NCBI GenBank assembly: GCA_022781395.1
Contig: JALETS010000056.1
Span: forward strand, 1 to 41,880
DNA length: 41,880 bases
Source of the DNA: Lachnospiraceae bacterium
GTDB taxonomy: Bacteria; Bacillota; Clostridia; Lachnospirales; Lachnospiraceae
Direction of reading: 5' to 3'
The notes under the pieces are model-generated. The model saw only the letters and a program-made list of their open reading frames with translations. It ran no database searches and was not told where the DNA came from. Positions 1 to 6,402 of this stretch are shown here, piece by piece; the stretch's first letter is position 1, and each line of letters begins with the position of its first letter. Position numbers and translations under genes: made by a program.

Positions 1-61
1 TGGCCGATTCCTACATACGGCGAGTTAATGTTTGAAATTTAGTTTCATTTTGATTCCTCCC

Positions 62-95
62 TGAGACGGATAAGAGATTATCCGCCTCAATTTTT
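62..95 (+). terminator. Rho-independent terminator of an upstream gene outside the window
   Basis: A near-perfect 12-bp inverted repeat (62-73 with 78-89, one mismatch) around a GAGA loop is followed by five T's. It reads as the + strand terminator of a gene that ends before or just at the window start. Bases 1-60 hold no gene that I can support. Confidence 0.75.
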
Positions 96-118
96 GTTTG
101 TAGATTTAAGAGACATTT

Positions 119-145
119 ATGAGAGAAAACCGTATGAGAGAAAAC
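119..145 (+). repeat. Short tandem repeat, two copies of ATGAGAGAAAAC
   Basis: ATGAGAGAAAAC occurs at 119-130 and again at 134-145, a 15-base period. It lies between the upstream terminator and the next promoter. It has no recognised role and may be chance slippage. Confidence 0.5.
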
Positions 146-158
146 TATTGGCAAGGTG

Positions 159-187
159 TTGCCATTCTTTATTGTCTATGATATAAT
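159..187 (+). promoter_or_regulatory. Sigma-A-type promoter for the Rpn nuclease gene
   Basis: TTGCCA (159-164) and TATAAT (182-187) are separated by exactly 17 bp, close to the consensus for the main sigma factor. The next gene starts at 350, which implies an untranslated leader of about 155 nt. No riboswitch was recognised in that leader. Confidence 0.65.
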
Positions 188-349
188 TCACGAATAAGCA
201 GTTATTTCTAAACGTATTCATTGTATATCTTTTTCTGTTTATTCTTTAGATTCCTGCTTATAATCCAAACAATCATCAGGCAGGAGTCGCAAAACAAGGG
301 AAGAAGTAAAGGGTGCCATAGCTCCTGCCAGCGCAAAGGAGGAGACCAT

Positions 350-1162
350 ATGGCAAAAAACTATGAGGAACTGAAACTGTCCGATGACTTTATGTTCGGC
401 AAGGTCATGGAGGACGGAGTGTTGTGCCAGGAGGTACTGGAATGCCTGCTGGGGAAACCCGTGGGAGAACTGACGGAAATACAGCCCCAGCGTGAATACC
501 GTTATGCAATGGATGGAAAGCCCATCCGGCTGGATATTTATACCGGTAATGGGGAGACGGTCTATGATGCCGAGATGCAGAACCTTAACCACAAGAAGCC
601 GGAGGATTATGATTTGCCCAGACGGAGCCGGTTCTACCAGGCAGTGATGGATACAGACCACCTGAAGAAGAACCAGTCATATCGGAGCCTGCCGGAGACT
701 AACATCCTGTTCATCTGTACCTTCGATCCCTTTAGGAAGGGATTACCCCGGTATACCTTCCGGAACAAATGCGAGGAGATGCCGGAACTGGCCCTGCAGG
801 ATCATGCGGTAAAATATTTCTTTAACTGTACCTGTCAGAGCGAAGGAGTACCGGATGGCATACAGGCACTGTACCGGTACATAATGACGGGAGAGCCACT
901 GGATGAGCTGACAGGAAAGCTTCATAAGGCTGTGGAAGCAGGGCGGCGCAATGAGAAATGGAGGGGTGAGTATATGAAGGAGCTTCTGCATGATGATGAT
1001 ATGCGAGAAGAAGGACGGGCAGAGGAAAGAGCCAATACAGAGCGTGAGAAAACCAGAGCGGATGCGCAAGAGGCCAGAGCGAATACCCAGGAAGCCAGGG
1101 CAGATGCTCTGGAAGCAAGAGTGCGTGAACTGGAAGGAATCATCAGAAACATGAAACAATAA
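350..1162 (+). CDS. Rpn/PD-(D/E)XK-type nuclease (transposase-like) with coiled-coil tail
   Basis: A 270-residue protein of the Rpn / PF12784 PD-(D/E)XK nuclease family, often annotated as a transposase or recombination-promoting nuclease. The family is thought to cut DNA and promote RecA-independent recombination. The opening LKLSDDFMF is typical. The nuclease core is visible as D62 (RLDIY) followed by E76-M-Q78, the ExQ variant of ExK, with an RFYQ motif near residue 94. The C-terminal ~50 residues are a highly charged coiled coil of near-identical ARA(N/D)xQEARA repeats, a common variable tail in this family. The start at 350 follows AAAGGAGGA at 336-344 and leaves out a longer hydrophobic in-frame extension with no ribosome site. 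It stands alone between two terminators. The cellular role is unknown. Confidence 0.85.
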   Translation: MAKNYEELKLSDDFMFGKVMEDGVLCQEVLECLLGKPVGELTEIQPQREYRYAMDGKPIRLDIYTGNGETVYDAEMQNLNHKKPEDYDLPRRSRFYQAVMDTDHLKKNQSYRSLPETNILFICTFDPFRKGLPRYTFRNKCEEMPELALQDHAVKYFFNCTCQSEGVPDGIQALYRYIMTGEPLDELTGKLHKAVEAGRRNEKWRGEYMKELLHDDDMREEGRAEERANTEREKTRADAQEARANTQEARADALEARVRELEGIIRNMKQ

Positions 1163-1167
1163 TTTTG

Positions 1168-1216
1168 TTACCGCTTCACAGTAGGTTATATCTTTACTGT
1201 GGAGCGGTAATTTTTT
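1168..1216 (+). terminator. Rho-independent terminator after the Rpn gene
   Basis: A long stem (TTACCGCT-CACAGTA paired with TACTGTG-AGCGGTAA, one internal mismatch) is followed by six T's. It starts 5 nt after the Rpn stop codon and isolates that gene from the MerR-controlled unit downstream. Confidence 0.85.
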
Positions 1217-1223
1217 AAAACTA

Positions 1224-1254
1224 TTGACCTTGACGTAACGTCATAGTATATACT
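1224..1254 (+). promoter_or_regulatory. MerR-type promoter with 19-bp spacer and palindromic operator
   Basis: TTGACC (1224-1229) and TATACT (1249-1254) are 19 bp apart instead of 17, the hallmark of promoters activated by MerR-family regulators through DNA untwisting. The spacer contains the perfect palindrome TGACGT-A-ACGTCA (1231-1243). The MerR gene lies in the same unit (2235-3002), so autoregulation together with the protease-like gene is the natural reading. Confidence 0.8.
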
Positions 1255-1282
1255 TCCTTTATGGAAAGGGAGGAAGTATAAT

Positions 1283-2215
1283 ATGAATGATTTTATTGTA
1301 AAAGCAGTCCGTTCTGATGATATCTATCGCAAAATCCTTAATGCATCAATGAATAAAAAGGATGATATCTATCGGTATGAGTTTATGCAACAGTTTGAAA
1401 AGAAGTGGGAAATGTATCATTGTCCGTTGAAAGCAAAGCAACCCGGAGGCTATGATGTTGTAATGGCAAGTGGGATGCTTGGATATTTATTGCCACAGAA
1501 AATAGGAAAGAAGGAAGAAGCCTATATTGATGAACTGGCAGATGATAAACTATGGGCGGCTTGTGCTGCCTCGATTGAACAATCCCTGATGCAATTTGCA
1601 AATATGGGGATTGATTTGAGAGTAAAAGAATATCTGTTTACGCTTGCTCTGGCTGATCCCGAAAGCCCGTATTCTATTATGTGTGATAATTATAGCGGTG
1701 ATGGAGGAATACCGGGATACATTTTCGGTTCCTTAGTGCCTTCTGCATTTACAAAATCAAGGATGCCAATTGCTCTGGCACATGAGACCAATCATAACGT
1801 TAGATTTCAATATATTAAATGGAGCAATGACATATCTCTGGGAGAATATATGATATGTGAAGGACTGGCAGAGAATTTTGCGGTATCTATTTATGGAGAG
1901 GAAAATGTCGGCCCGTGGGTCAGTAAGACAGATGAGGAAACACTGAATGAATATATAAAGCCTCTGATGCAAAGTAGTCTGGAAGTACGAGGGTTTGAAG
2001 GTATTATCGCTTATATGTATGGAGATGAGTTAGCGAAGATGCAGAATTATATTCCGGCGGGTATGCCGTATTGTGCCGGTTATGCATGCGGATATTATAT
2101 GGTAAAATATTATCTGGAGAAGACGGGTAAGAATATTATTGAGGCAACGATTCTTCCGGCAGAAGAAATCCTTAAGGAGATAGACGGATTTTGGGAAGAA
2201 ACAACTACATTTTAG
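1283..2215 (+). CDS. DUF2268-type putative zinc-dependent protease
   Basis: A 310-residue cytoplasmic protein resembling DUF2268 (YjaZ-like) predicted zinc proteases. The motif H167-E-T-N-H171 (LAHETNHNVRFQ) is the HExxH zinc site. E193 in ICEGLAE, about 22 residues later, is the likely third ligand, as in gluzincins. There is no signal peptide or membrane segment. The ribosome site AAAGGGAGGAAG lies just before the start at 1283. It is the first gene after the 19-bp MerR promoter, and the TipAS-type MerR gene follows within about 20 nt, so the two form one inducible operon. The substrate is unknown. A role in coping with a toxic ligand sensed by the regulator is inferred from context only. 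Confidence 0.75.
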   Translation: MNDFIVKAVRSDDIYRKILNASMNKKDDIYRYEFMQQFEKKWEMYHCPLKAKQPGGYDVVMASGMLGYLLPQKIGKKEEAYIDELADDKLWAACAASIEQSLMQFANMGIDLRVKEYLFTLALADPESPYSIMCDNYSGDGGIPGYIFGSLVPSAFTKSRMPIALAHETNHNVRFQYIKWSNDISLGEYMICEGLAENFAVSIYGEENVGPWVSKTDEETLNEYIKPLMQSSLEVRGFEGIIAYMYGDELAKMQNYIPAGMPYCAGYACGYYMVKYYLEKTGKNIIEATILPAEEILKEIDGFWEETTTF

Positions 2216-2234
2216 GAAAGGTATGATTACTATT

Positions 2235-3002
2235 ATGGAATACACAGTGCATCAACTGGCACAGCTGGCAGGCGTAACGGTCAGAACACTTCATCACTAT
2301 GATCAGATAGGCATTTTGCGCCCACAGAAGAGGCAGGAAAATGGGTATCGGCTATATGGTGAGGATGAAGTAGATATATTGCAGCAAATCTTACTTTATA
2401 GGGAAATAGGATTTACATTACAGCAGATTAAAGAAATAATGAATGATCCGGATTATAGCCGTGCAGAAGTGTTATCAGAGCAGCTGGATGCATTGATTCA
2501 CAAGAGAAACCGGCTGGAGCAGACAATAGCGACAGTTCAAAGGACGCTGCGCATGATGGAGGGGGAAGAGATTCTGTCTGATGAAGATAAATTTATTGGA
2601 TTAAAACATTCCATTGTTGAGATGAATGAAAAGGCATTTGGCAGGGAATTGCGTACACGCTTTGGTGATGAAATCATAGATGGGGCAAATCAGAAAATGG
2701 TCAGTCTTAATACGGGAGAATGGAATGATTTATCTGTATTGGAAGGACGCATTTTTGATTTGCTTGCCAAGGCCTATCATGAAGGAGACTATAAAAGCGA
2801 AATTGCAATGGAAGCCTGTGAACTGCACAAGGAATGGATATGCTTACAATGGAAAAAAGGAACATATTCTCCTGAAATGCATATGGCGCTTGTAGAGGGG
2901 TATACTGATGATGAACGATTCCGGGCTTACTATGACAGGATAGGAGAAGGCTGTACGCTTTTTCTTCGCGATGCAATGAAGTATTTTCTGTTTTCGAAAT
3001 AG
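2235..3002 (+). CDS. MerR-family regulator with C-terminal TipAS drug-binding domain
   Basis: A 255-residue activator. The winged helix-turn-helix occupies residues ~1-70 (YTVHQLAQLAGVTVRTLHHY, then GYRLY), the classic MerR signature. A dimerisation helix follows at ~75-110 (LIHKRNRLEQTIATVQRTL). The rest resembles the TipAS/antibiotic-recognition domain (motifs such as ACELHKEW and GYTDDERFRAYYD). TipAS regulators (TipAL, Mta, SkgA) bind thiopeptides or other multi-drug ligands and untwist long-spacer promoters. I chose ATG 2235, where the MerR homology begins. ATG 2223 is in frame but sits one base from the AGGAAAGG ribosome site. The gene ends the MerR/protease unit; no clear terminator follows. 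Confidence 0.88.
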   Translation: MEYTVHQLAQLAGVTVRTLHHYDQIGILRPQKRQENGYRLYGEDEVDILQQILLYREIGFTLQQIKEIMNDPDYSRAEVLSEQLDALIHKRNRLEQTIATVQRTLRMMEGEEILSDEDKFIGLKHSIVEMNEKAFGRELRTRFGDEIIDGANQKMVSLNTGEWNDLSVLEGRIFDLLAKAYHEGDYKSEIAMEACELHKEWICLQWKKGTYSPEMHMALVEGYTDDERFRAYYDRIGEGCTLFLRDAMKYFLFSK

Positions 3003-3083
3003 GAGAAAATATGCTCTTACATTACCAAGAACTATTTTGGAGCGGTTTTTTTAAAAAAAATTTCAAAAAAATTAAGAAAGGGC

Positions 3084-3112
3084 TTGTCAAATTAACATTT
3101 ATCCTATATAAT
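3084..3112 (+). promoter_or_regulatory. Promoter of tRNA-Gln
   Basis: TTGTCA (3084-3089), a 17-bp spacer and a perfect TATAAT (3107-3112) lie 13 bp upstream of the mature tRNA 5' end. The region before it (3003-3083) is A/T-rich and holds no gene that I can support. Confidence 0.8.
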
Positions 3113-3125
3113 CGTTAATTGTTGA

Positions 3126-3197
3126 TGGGCTATCGCCAAACGGTAAGGCAACGGACTCTGACTCCGTCATTTCAAGGTTCGAATCCTTGTAGCCCAG
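3126..3197 (+). tRNA. tRNA-Gln (anticodon CUG)
   Basis: A full cloverleaf can be drawn. The acceptor stem is TGGGCTA/TAGCCCA, the D stem GCC/GGC, the anticodon stem ACGGA/TCCGT with loop CTCTGAC (anticodon CTG), and the T arm CAAGG-TTCGAAT-CCTTG. The discriminator base is G, as expected for glutamine. CCA is not encoded. It decodes CAG. The unit is a single-tRNA transcript with its own promoter and terminator. Confidence 0.95.
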
Positions 3198-3202
3198 CTT
3201 GG

Positions 3203-3234
3203 AACCTCGAAAGAAATTTTTTCGAGGTTTTTTT
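3203..3234 (+). terminator. Rho-independent terminator of tRNA-Gln
   Basis: AACCTCGAAA (3203-3212) pairs with TTTCGAGGTT (3220-3229) and is followed by T's to 3234. It lies 5 nt after the tRNA, so the transcript ends before the Fur-type promoter at 3246. Confidence 0.9.
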
Positions 3235-3245
3235 GCGCCAAAAGT

Positions 3246-3274
3246 TTGACTATGGATTTTTATTATCATATAAT
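3246..3274 (+). promoter_or_regulatory. Strong sigma-A promoter of the hydrogenase-maturation leader
   Basis: TTGACT (3246-3251), a 17-bp spacer and a perfect TATAAT (3269-3274). It is the only convincing promoter between the tRNA terminator and hydE, and it starts a leader of about 245 nt before the second hairpin. The Fur-family operator overlaps its -10 and start site. Confidence 0.75.
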
Positions 3275-3290
3275 AATGATAATCATTTCT
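3268..3290 (+). promoter_or_regulatory. Fur/PerR-family operator overlapping the -10 box
   Basis: The core AATGATAATCATT (3275-3287) is identical to the centre of the classical 19-bp Fur box; over all 19 positions (3272-3290) I count 15 matches. Read in another register, 3268-3282 matches 12 of 14 defined positions of the PerR consensus TTATAATNATTATAA. Overlap with the -10 and +1 predicts repression when metal is bound. Fur, PerR and Zur cannot be told apart from sequence alone. Confidence 0.65.
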
Positions 3291-3333
3291 GACATCGAAA
3301 ACAGGATTTGAGATGAAAGAGAGGCAATAAACT

Positions 3334-3438
3334 ATGGCTTGGATATGCGTGTTTCAGGGAAACATGGATATCAAAATTATGATAGGCAGAGTATGTAAGG
3401 CTGTATCTTTCAGAAGAAGGATGCAGCTTTTTGTGTAA
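3334..3438 (+). CDS. Possible 34-residue leader ORF
   Basis: ATG 3334 follows GAGAGG (3319-3324) with a 9-nt gap and runs 34 codons to TAA 3436-3438. The peptide begins MAWICVFQGN and ends RRRMQLFV. The first terminator hairpin lies inside its last dozen codons, so translating ribosomes would melt that hairpin. There is no run of a single regulatory codon and no homologue that I recognise. It could equally be chance. Confidence 0.25.
   Translation: MAWICVFQGNMDIKIMIGRVCKAVSFRRRMQLFV
3397..3432 (+). terminator. First leader hairpin with T-tract (T1)
   Basis: GCTGTATC (3400-3407) pairs with GATGCAGC (3420-3427), one G-U pair, and is followed by TTTTT. The stem can be extended by three pairs into the T-tract. 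It has intrinsic-terminator form, though the 12-nt loop makes it weaker than T2. Confidence 0.6.
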
Positions 3439-3496
3439 TAGGAAATTGCTCGTATGTAGTGCAAAGCCAACAAGAATCGACGTAGGAGATTCTTGC

Positions 3497-3525
3497 AAGT
3501 TTCGCTGCCGAGCGAAACTTTTTTT
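3497..3525 (+). terminator. Second leader terminator (T2) abutting the ribosome site
   Basis: A perfect 10-bp stem (AAGTTTCGCT / AGCGAAACTT) with a GCCG loop, running into T's to 3525. The ribosome site TGGAGGT begins one or two bases later and the ORF starts at 3540. No promoter fits between T2 and the ORF, so expression of the hyd operon must read through it. Confidence 0.85.
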
Positions 3526-3539
3526 GTGGAGGTAACGGT

Positions 3540-3821
3540 ATGCAGACAAGAGTAGCAACCATTAGTATCATTATAGAGAATATGGAATCGGTGGAGAAAC
3601 TAAATACACTTTTGCATGAGTATGGACAGTATATTATAGGAAGAATGGGTCTGCCTTACCGCAAATGTAATATTCATATCATCAGTGTGGCGATTGATGC
3701 ACCTCAGGATGCGATCAATGCGCTGTCAGGTAAGATTGGCAAGCTGCCGGGGGTAAACAGTAAGATTGCTTATTCCAGTATCGTGTGCGAGTCGGACGAG
3801 GCGGGAGAGGATTCTGTATGA
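3540..3821 (+). CDS. TM1266-type putative [FeFe]-hydrogenase system regulator
   Basis: A 93-residue protein of the small iron-only hydrogenase system regulator family (TIGR03959, TM1266-like). The fold is an ACT/NikR-like ferredoxin domain: RVATISIIIENMES for the first strand, YIIGRMGLPYR in the middle, ISVAIDAPQDAINALSGKIG towards the end. It has no DNA-binding helix-turn-helix, so its mode of action is unclear; the family is named for its constant position next to hydE/hydG. The ribosome site GGAGGTAAC precedes ATG 3540. Its stop overlaps the hydE start (ATGA at 3818-3821), implying translational coupling. A terminator hairpin lies directly upstream. Confidence 0.85.
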   Translation: MQTRVATISIIIENMESVEKLNTLLHEYGQYIIGRMGLPYRKCNIHIISVAIDAPQDAINALSGKIGKLPGVNSKIAYSSIVCESDEAGEDSV

Positions 3822-4849
3822 AGGAACTGATTGAGAAATTGGCAATAGAGCATGACCTGGCAGACAATGAGTGGCAGCAGCTGATTGAGGGTAAATATGA
3901 CAGGACGTTACTCTATGCAAGGGCTGATGAAATACGTAGACAGAATTACGGAACGGATGTCTATATCAGGGGATTGATAGAGATATCCAGCTATTGCAGA
4001 AATGATTGTCTATACTGTGGTATCCGCAGAAGTAACATGCATGCGGAACGATACCGGTTATCTAAGGAGCAGATATTGGAGTGTTGCAAAACCGGATATC
4101 GGTTAGGTTTCCGTACCTTTGTGATGCAGGGCGGAGAGGATGCTTATTTTACCACGGAATATGTGGCAGAGATCGTAGAAGAGATTAAGAAGCGGTATCC
4201 TGACTGTGCGGTTACGCTTTCCCTGGGAGAACGAGAGAAGGCAGATTATCAGATCTGGTATGATGCGGGGGCAGACCGTTATCTGTTGCGGCATGAGACG
4301 GCAGGAAGGGCGCATTATGGGAAATTGCATCCGCCGGAATTAAGCTATGACCATAGGATGCAGTGTCTATATGATCTCAAAGATATCGGCTATCAGGTGG
4401 GATGCGGCTTTATGGTGGAATCGCCTTATCAGACCGTGGATGATTTGATTGCGGATATGCGGTTCCTTAGAAAATTCCAGCCCCACATGGTTGGCATCGG
4501 GCCATTTATCCCGCACCATGATACTCCCTTTGCAGGCAGCTCTCAGGGAAGCCTGGAGAAGACCCTTACCATGGTAGCTTTGATCAGACTTACACTGCCG
4601 AAGGCATTGATTCCGTCCACAACAGCGCTGGGTACGATACACCCTCGTGGAAGGGAGCTGGGACTGCAGGCGGGAGCTAATGTAGTAATGCCTAATCTGT
4701 CACCGGTATCTGTGAGAAAGCAGTATTCTCTCTATGATAATAAGATATGTACAGGGGACGAGGCGGCAGAGTGTATTGAATGTATGAAAAGAAGAGTTGC
4801 TTCCGTGGGCTATCAGACAGCGGTCTCCAGAGGCGACTGGTGTGGGTAG
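3818..4849 (+). CDS. hydE: HydE, radical SAM [FeFe]-hydrogenase H-cluster maturase
   Basis: A 343-residue radical SAM enzyme needed to assemble the 2Fe subcluster of [FeFe]-hydrogenase, acting on the HydG-derived Fe(CO)2(CN)-cysteine product. The radical SAM cluster motif is C60-x3-C64-x2-C67 (CRNDCLYC). A second C-terminal motif C311-x7-C319-x2-C322 marks the auxiliary iron-sulfur site that many HydE proteins have and that is not essential in those studied. QGGED near residue 104 fits the SAM-binding GGE motif. The start at 3818 overlaps the regulator stop by four bases, and the radical SAM homology begins soon after. hydG follows in 52 nt. Confidence 0.95.
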   Translation: MKELIEKLAIEHDLADNEWQQLIEGKYDRTLLYARADEIRRQNYGTDVYIRGLIEISSYCRNDCLYCGIRRSNMHAERYRLSKEQILECCKTGYRLGFRTFVMQGGEDAYFTTEYVAEIVEEIKKRYPDCAVTLSLGEREKADYQIWYDAGADRYLLRHETAGRAHYGKLHPPELSYDHRMQCLYDLKDIGYQVGCGFMVESPYQTVDDLIADMRFLRKFQPHMVGIGPFIPHHDTPFAGSSQGSLEKTLTMVALIRLTLPKALIPSTTALGTIHPRGRELGLQAGANVVMPNLSPVSVRKQYSLYDNKICTGDEAAECIECMKRRVASVGYQTAVSRGDWCG

Positions 4850-4901
4850 TATATGAAATGACATGAAATATATTATACAAAGGGAAGGAAGGTAAAGTAC
4901 A

Positions 4902-6341
4902 ATGTACAATCCGAAATCATTATGTGCAGATGATTTTATTAACCATGAGGAGATTCTGGCAACGCTGGAATATGCGGAGCAGAACAAGAACAATCTGGAG
5001 CTGATCCATCAGATCCTGGAGAAGGCGAAGCCCAAAAAGCAGGGGAACTCTACGGTCTGTGCTGGCTTGAATCACAGGGAGGCTTCGGTGCTGCTGGCCT
5101 GTGAAGACCCGGAGGTACTGGAGCAGATGTATGCACTGGCAGAGGAGATCAAGCTGGCATACTACGGAAACCGTATCGTTATCTTTGCACCGCTGTATCT
5201 GTCCAATTACTGTGTCAACGGCTGTGTATACTGCCCGTATCACATGAGAAACAAGCACATTCCACGTAAGAAGCTGACACAGGAGGAAGTGAAGCAGGAG
5301 GTTATCGCTTTACAGGATATGGGACATAAACGTCTGGCGATCGAGGCAGGCGAGGATCCCCAAAATAATCCTATTGAATATATTCTGGAGTGTATCAAGA
5401 CAATTTATTCCATCCAGCATAAAAACGGTGCGATCCGCCGAGTGAATGTGAACATTGCAGCGACTACGGTGGAGGAATACCGTATGCTGAAGGAAGCAGG
5501 GATTGGTACCTATATTCTGTTCCAGGAGACTTACCATAAGGAAAGTTATCTGCAACTCCATCCTACCGGGCCAAAGCATGATTACAATTATCATACGGAG
5601 GCAATGGACAGAGCCATGGAAGGTGGCATTGACGATGTGGGTCTGGGTGTGCTGTTTGGTCTGGAGCGTTATAAATATGAGTTTGCGGGCTTGTTGATGC
5701 ATGCGGAGCATCTGGAGGCTGTGCATGGCGTTGGCCCTCATACCATCAGTGTGCCTCGTGTGAAAAGGGCTGATGATATCGATCCGAGTGCTTTTGATAA
5801 TGGTATCAGTGACGATATTTTTGCCAAGATCTGTGCTCTGATCCGTATTGCAGTACCTTATACCGGCATGATCATCTCTACCAGAGAGAGTCAGGCAGTA
5901 CGTGAGAAAGTAATCCGTCTGGGGGTATCCCAGATATCCGGTGCTTCCAGAACCTCTGTAGGAGGTTATACAGAGGAAACCCGTCCTACTGATACGGAGC
6001 AGTTTGATGTGTCCGATCAGCGTACCTTGGATGAAGTGGTCAGATGGCTGATGGAGATGGGATATATCCCTTCCTTCTGTACGGCATGCTATCGGGAAGG
6101 CAGAACGGGAGATCGTTTCATGAGTCTGTGTAAGTCGGGTCAGATTCAGAACTGTTGTCATCCCAATGCATTGATGACCTTAAAGGAATATCTGATGGAC
6201 TATGCTTCCGAGGAGACCAGAGCTATCGGGGAAGCGCTGATTCAGGCAGAGCTGAACAATATTCCGAAGGAGCATGTAAGAGAGATTGCCAGAGACCATC
6301 TGGCTAAGATTGAGGAAGGAATCCGGGATTTCCGGTTCTAG
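4902..6341 (+). CDS. hydG: HydG, tyrosine lyase supplying CO and cyanide for the H-cluster
   Basis: A 479-residue radical SAM enzyme that cleaves tyrosine to p-cresol, CO and CN- and builds an Fe(CO)2(CN) synthon. The radical SAM motif is C104-x3-C108-x2-C111 (CVNGCVYC). The C-terminal auxiliary cluster motif C393-x2-C396-x22-C419, specific to HydG and absent from ThiH-like tyrosine lyases, is complete. An IEAGEDP motif near residue 147 is typical. Length matches the family. The ribosome site AAGGGAAGGAAGG lies upstream of ATG 4902. It lies between hydE and hydF in one operon. Confidence 0.97.
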   Translation: MYNPKSLCADDFINHEEILATLEYAEQNKNNLELIHQILEKAKPKKQGNSTVCAGLNHREASVLLACEDPEVLEQMYALAEEIKLAYYGNRIVIFAPLYLSNYCVNGCVYCPYHMRNKHIPRKKLTQEEVKQEVIALQDMGHKRLAIEAGEDPQNNPIEYILECIKTIYSIQHKNGAIRRVNVNIAATTVEEYRMLKEAGIGTYILFQETYHKESYLQLHPTGPKHDYNYHTEAMDRAMEGGIDDVGLGVLFGLERYKYEFAGLLMHAEHLEAVHGVGPHTISVPRVKRADDIDPSAFDNGISDDIFAKICALIRIAVPYTGMIISTRESQAVREKVIRLGVSQISGASRTSVGGYTEETRPTDTEQFDVSDQRTLDEVVRWLMEMGYIPSFCTACYREGRTGDRFMSLCKSGQIQNCCHPNALMTLKEYLMDYASEETRAIGEALIQAELNNIPKEHVREIARDHLAKIEEGIRDFRF

Positions 6342-6402
6342 GAGTGATACAGGATTAAGGGAAAATAGCGAAGAATCAGGTATACGGGAAAGGCAGATTA
6401 CT

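Larger units (their letters stand above)
3281..3525 (+). ncRNA. Candidate regulatory leader RNA or small RNA with tandem terminators
   Basis: Transcription from the 3246 promoter would begin near 3281. The RNA contains a hairpin at 3348-3366 (CGTGTTTC-AGG-GAAACATG), a terminator-like hairpin at 3397-3432, a stem at 3471-3495 (CAAGAATC/GATTCTTG), and a second, stronger terminator at 3497-3525 placed directly before the ribosome site of the next gene. Two readings fit: an attenuator of the hyd operon, or a free Fur-controlled small RNA of ~150 or ~245 nt. GCTCG at 3448-3452 could pair with CGAGC at 3509-3513 as part of an antiterminator. It matches no riboswitch class that I know. Confidence 0.5.

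Noticed and set aside
1-60. Partial CDS at the window start
   Set aside because: The stretch is too short and has no recognisable codon pattern; only the terminator after it is supported.
350-3240. Mobile island integrated at tRNA-Gln
   Set aside because: An accessory nuclease and a regulator/protease pair lie beside a tRNA gene, but I see no integrase and no second copy of the tRNA 3' end in the window, so there is no att evidence.
5310-6161. Minus-strand ORF of 283 codons
   Set aside because: It is antisense to hydG, with no ribosome site or recognisable domain.
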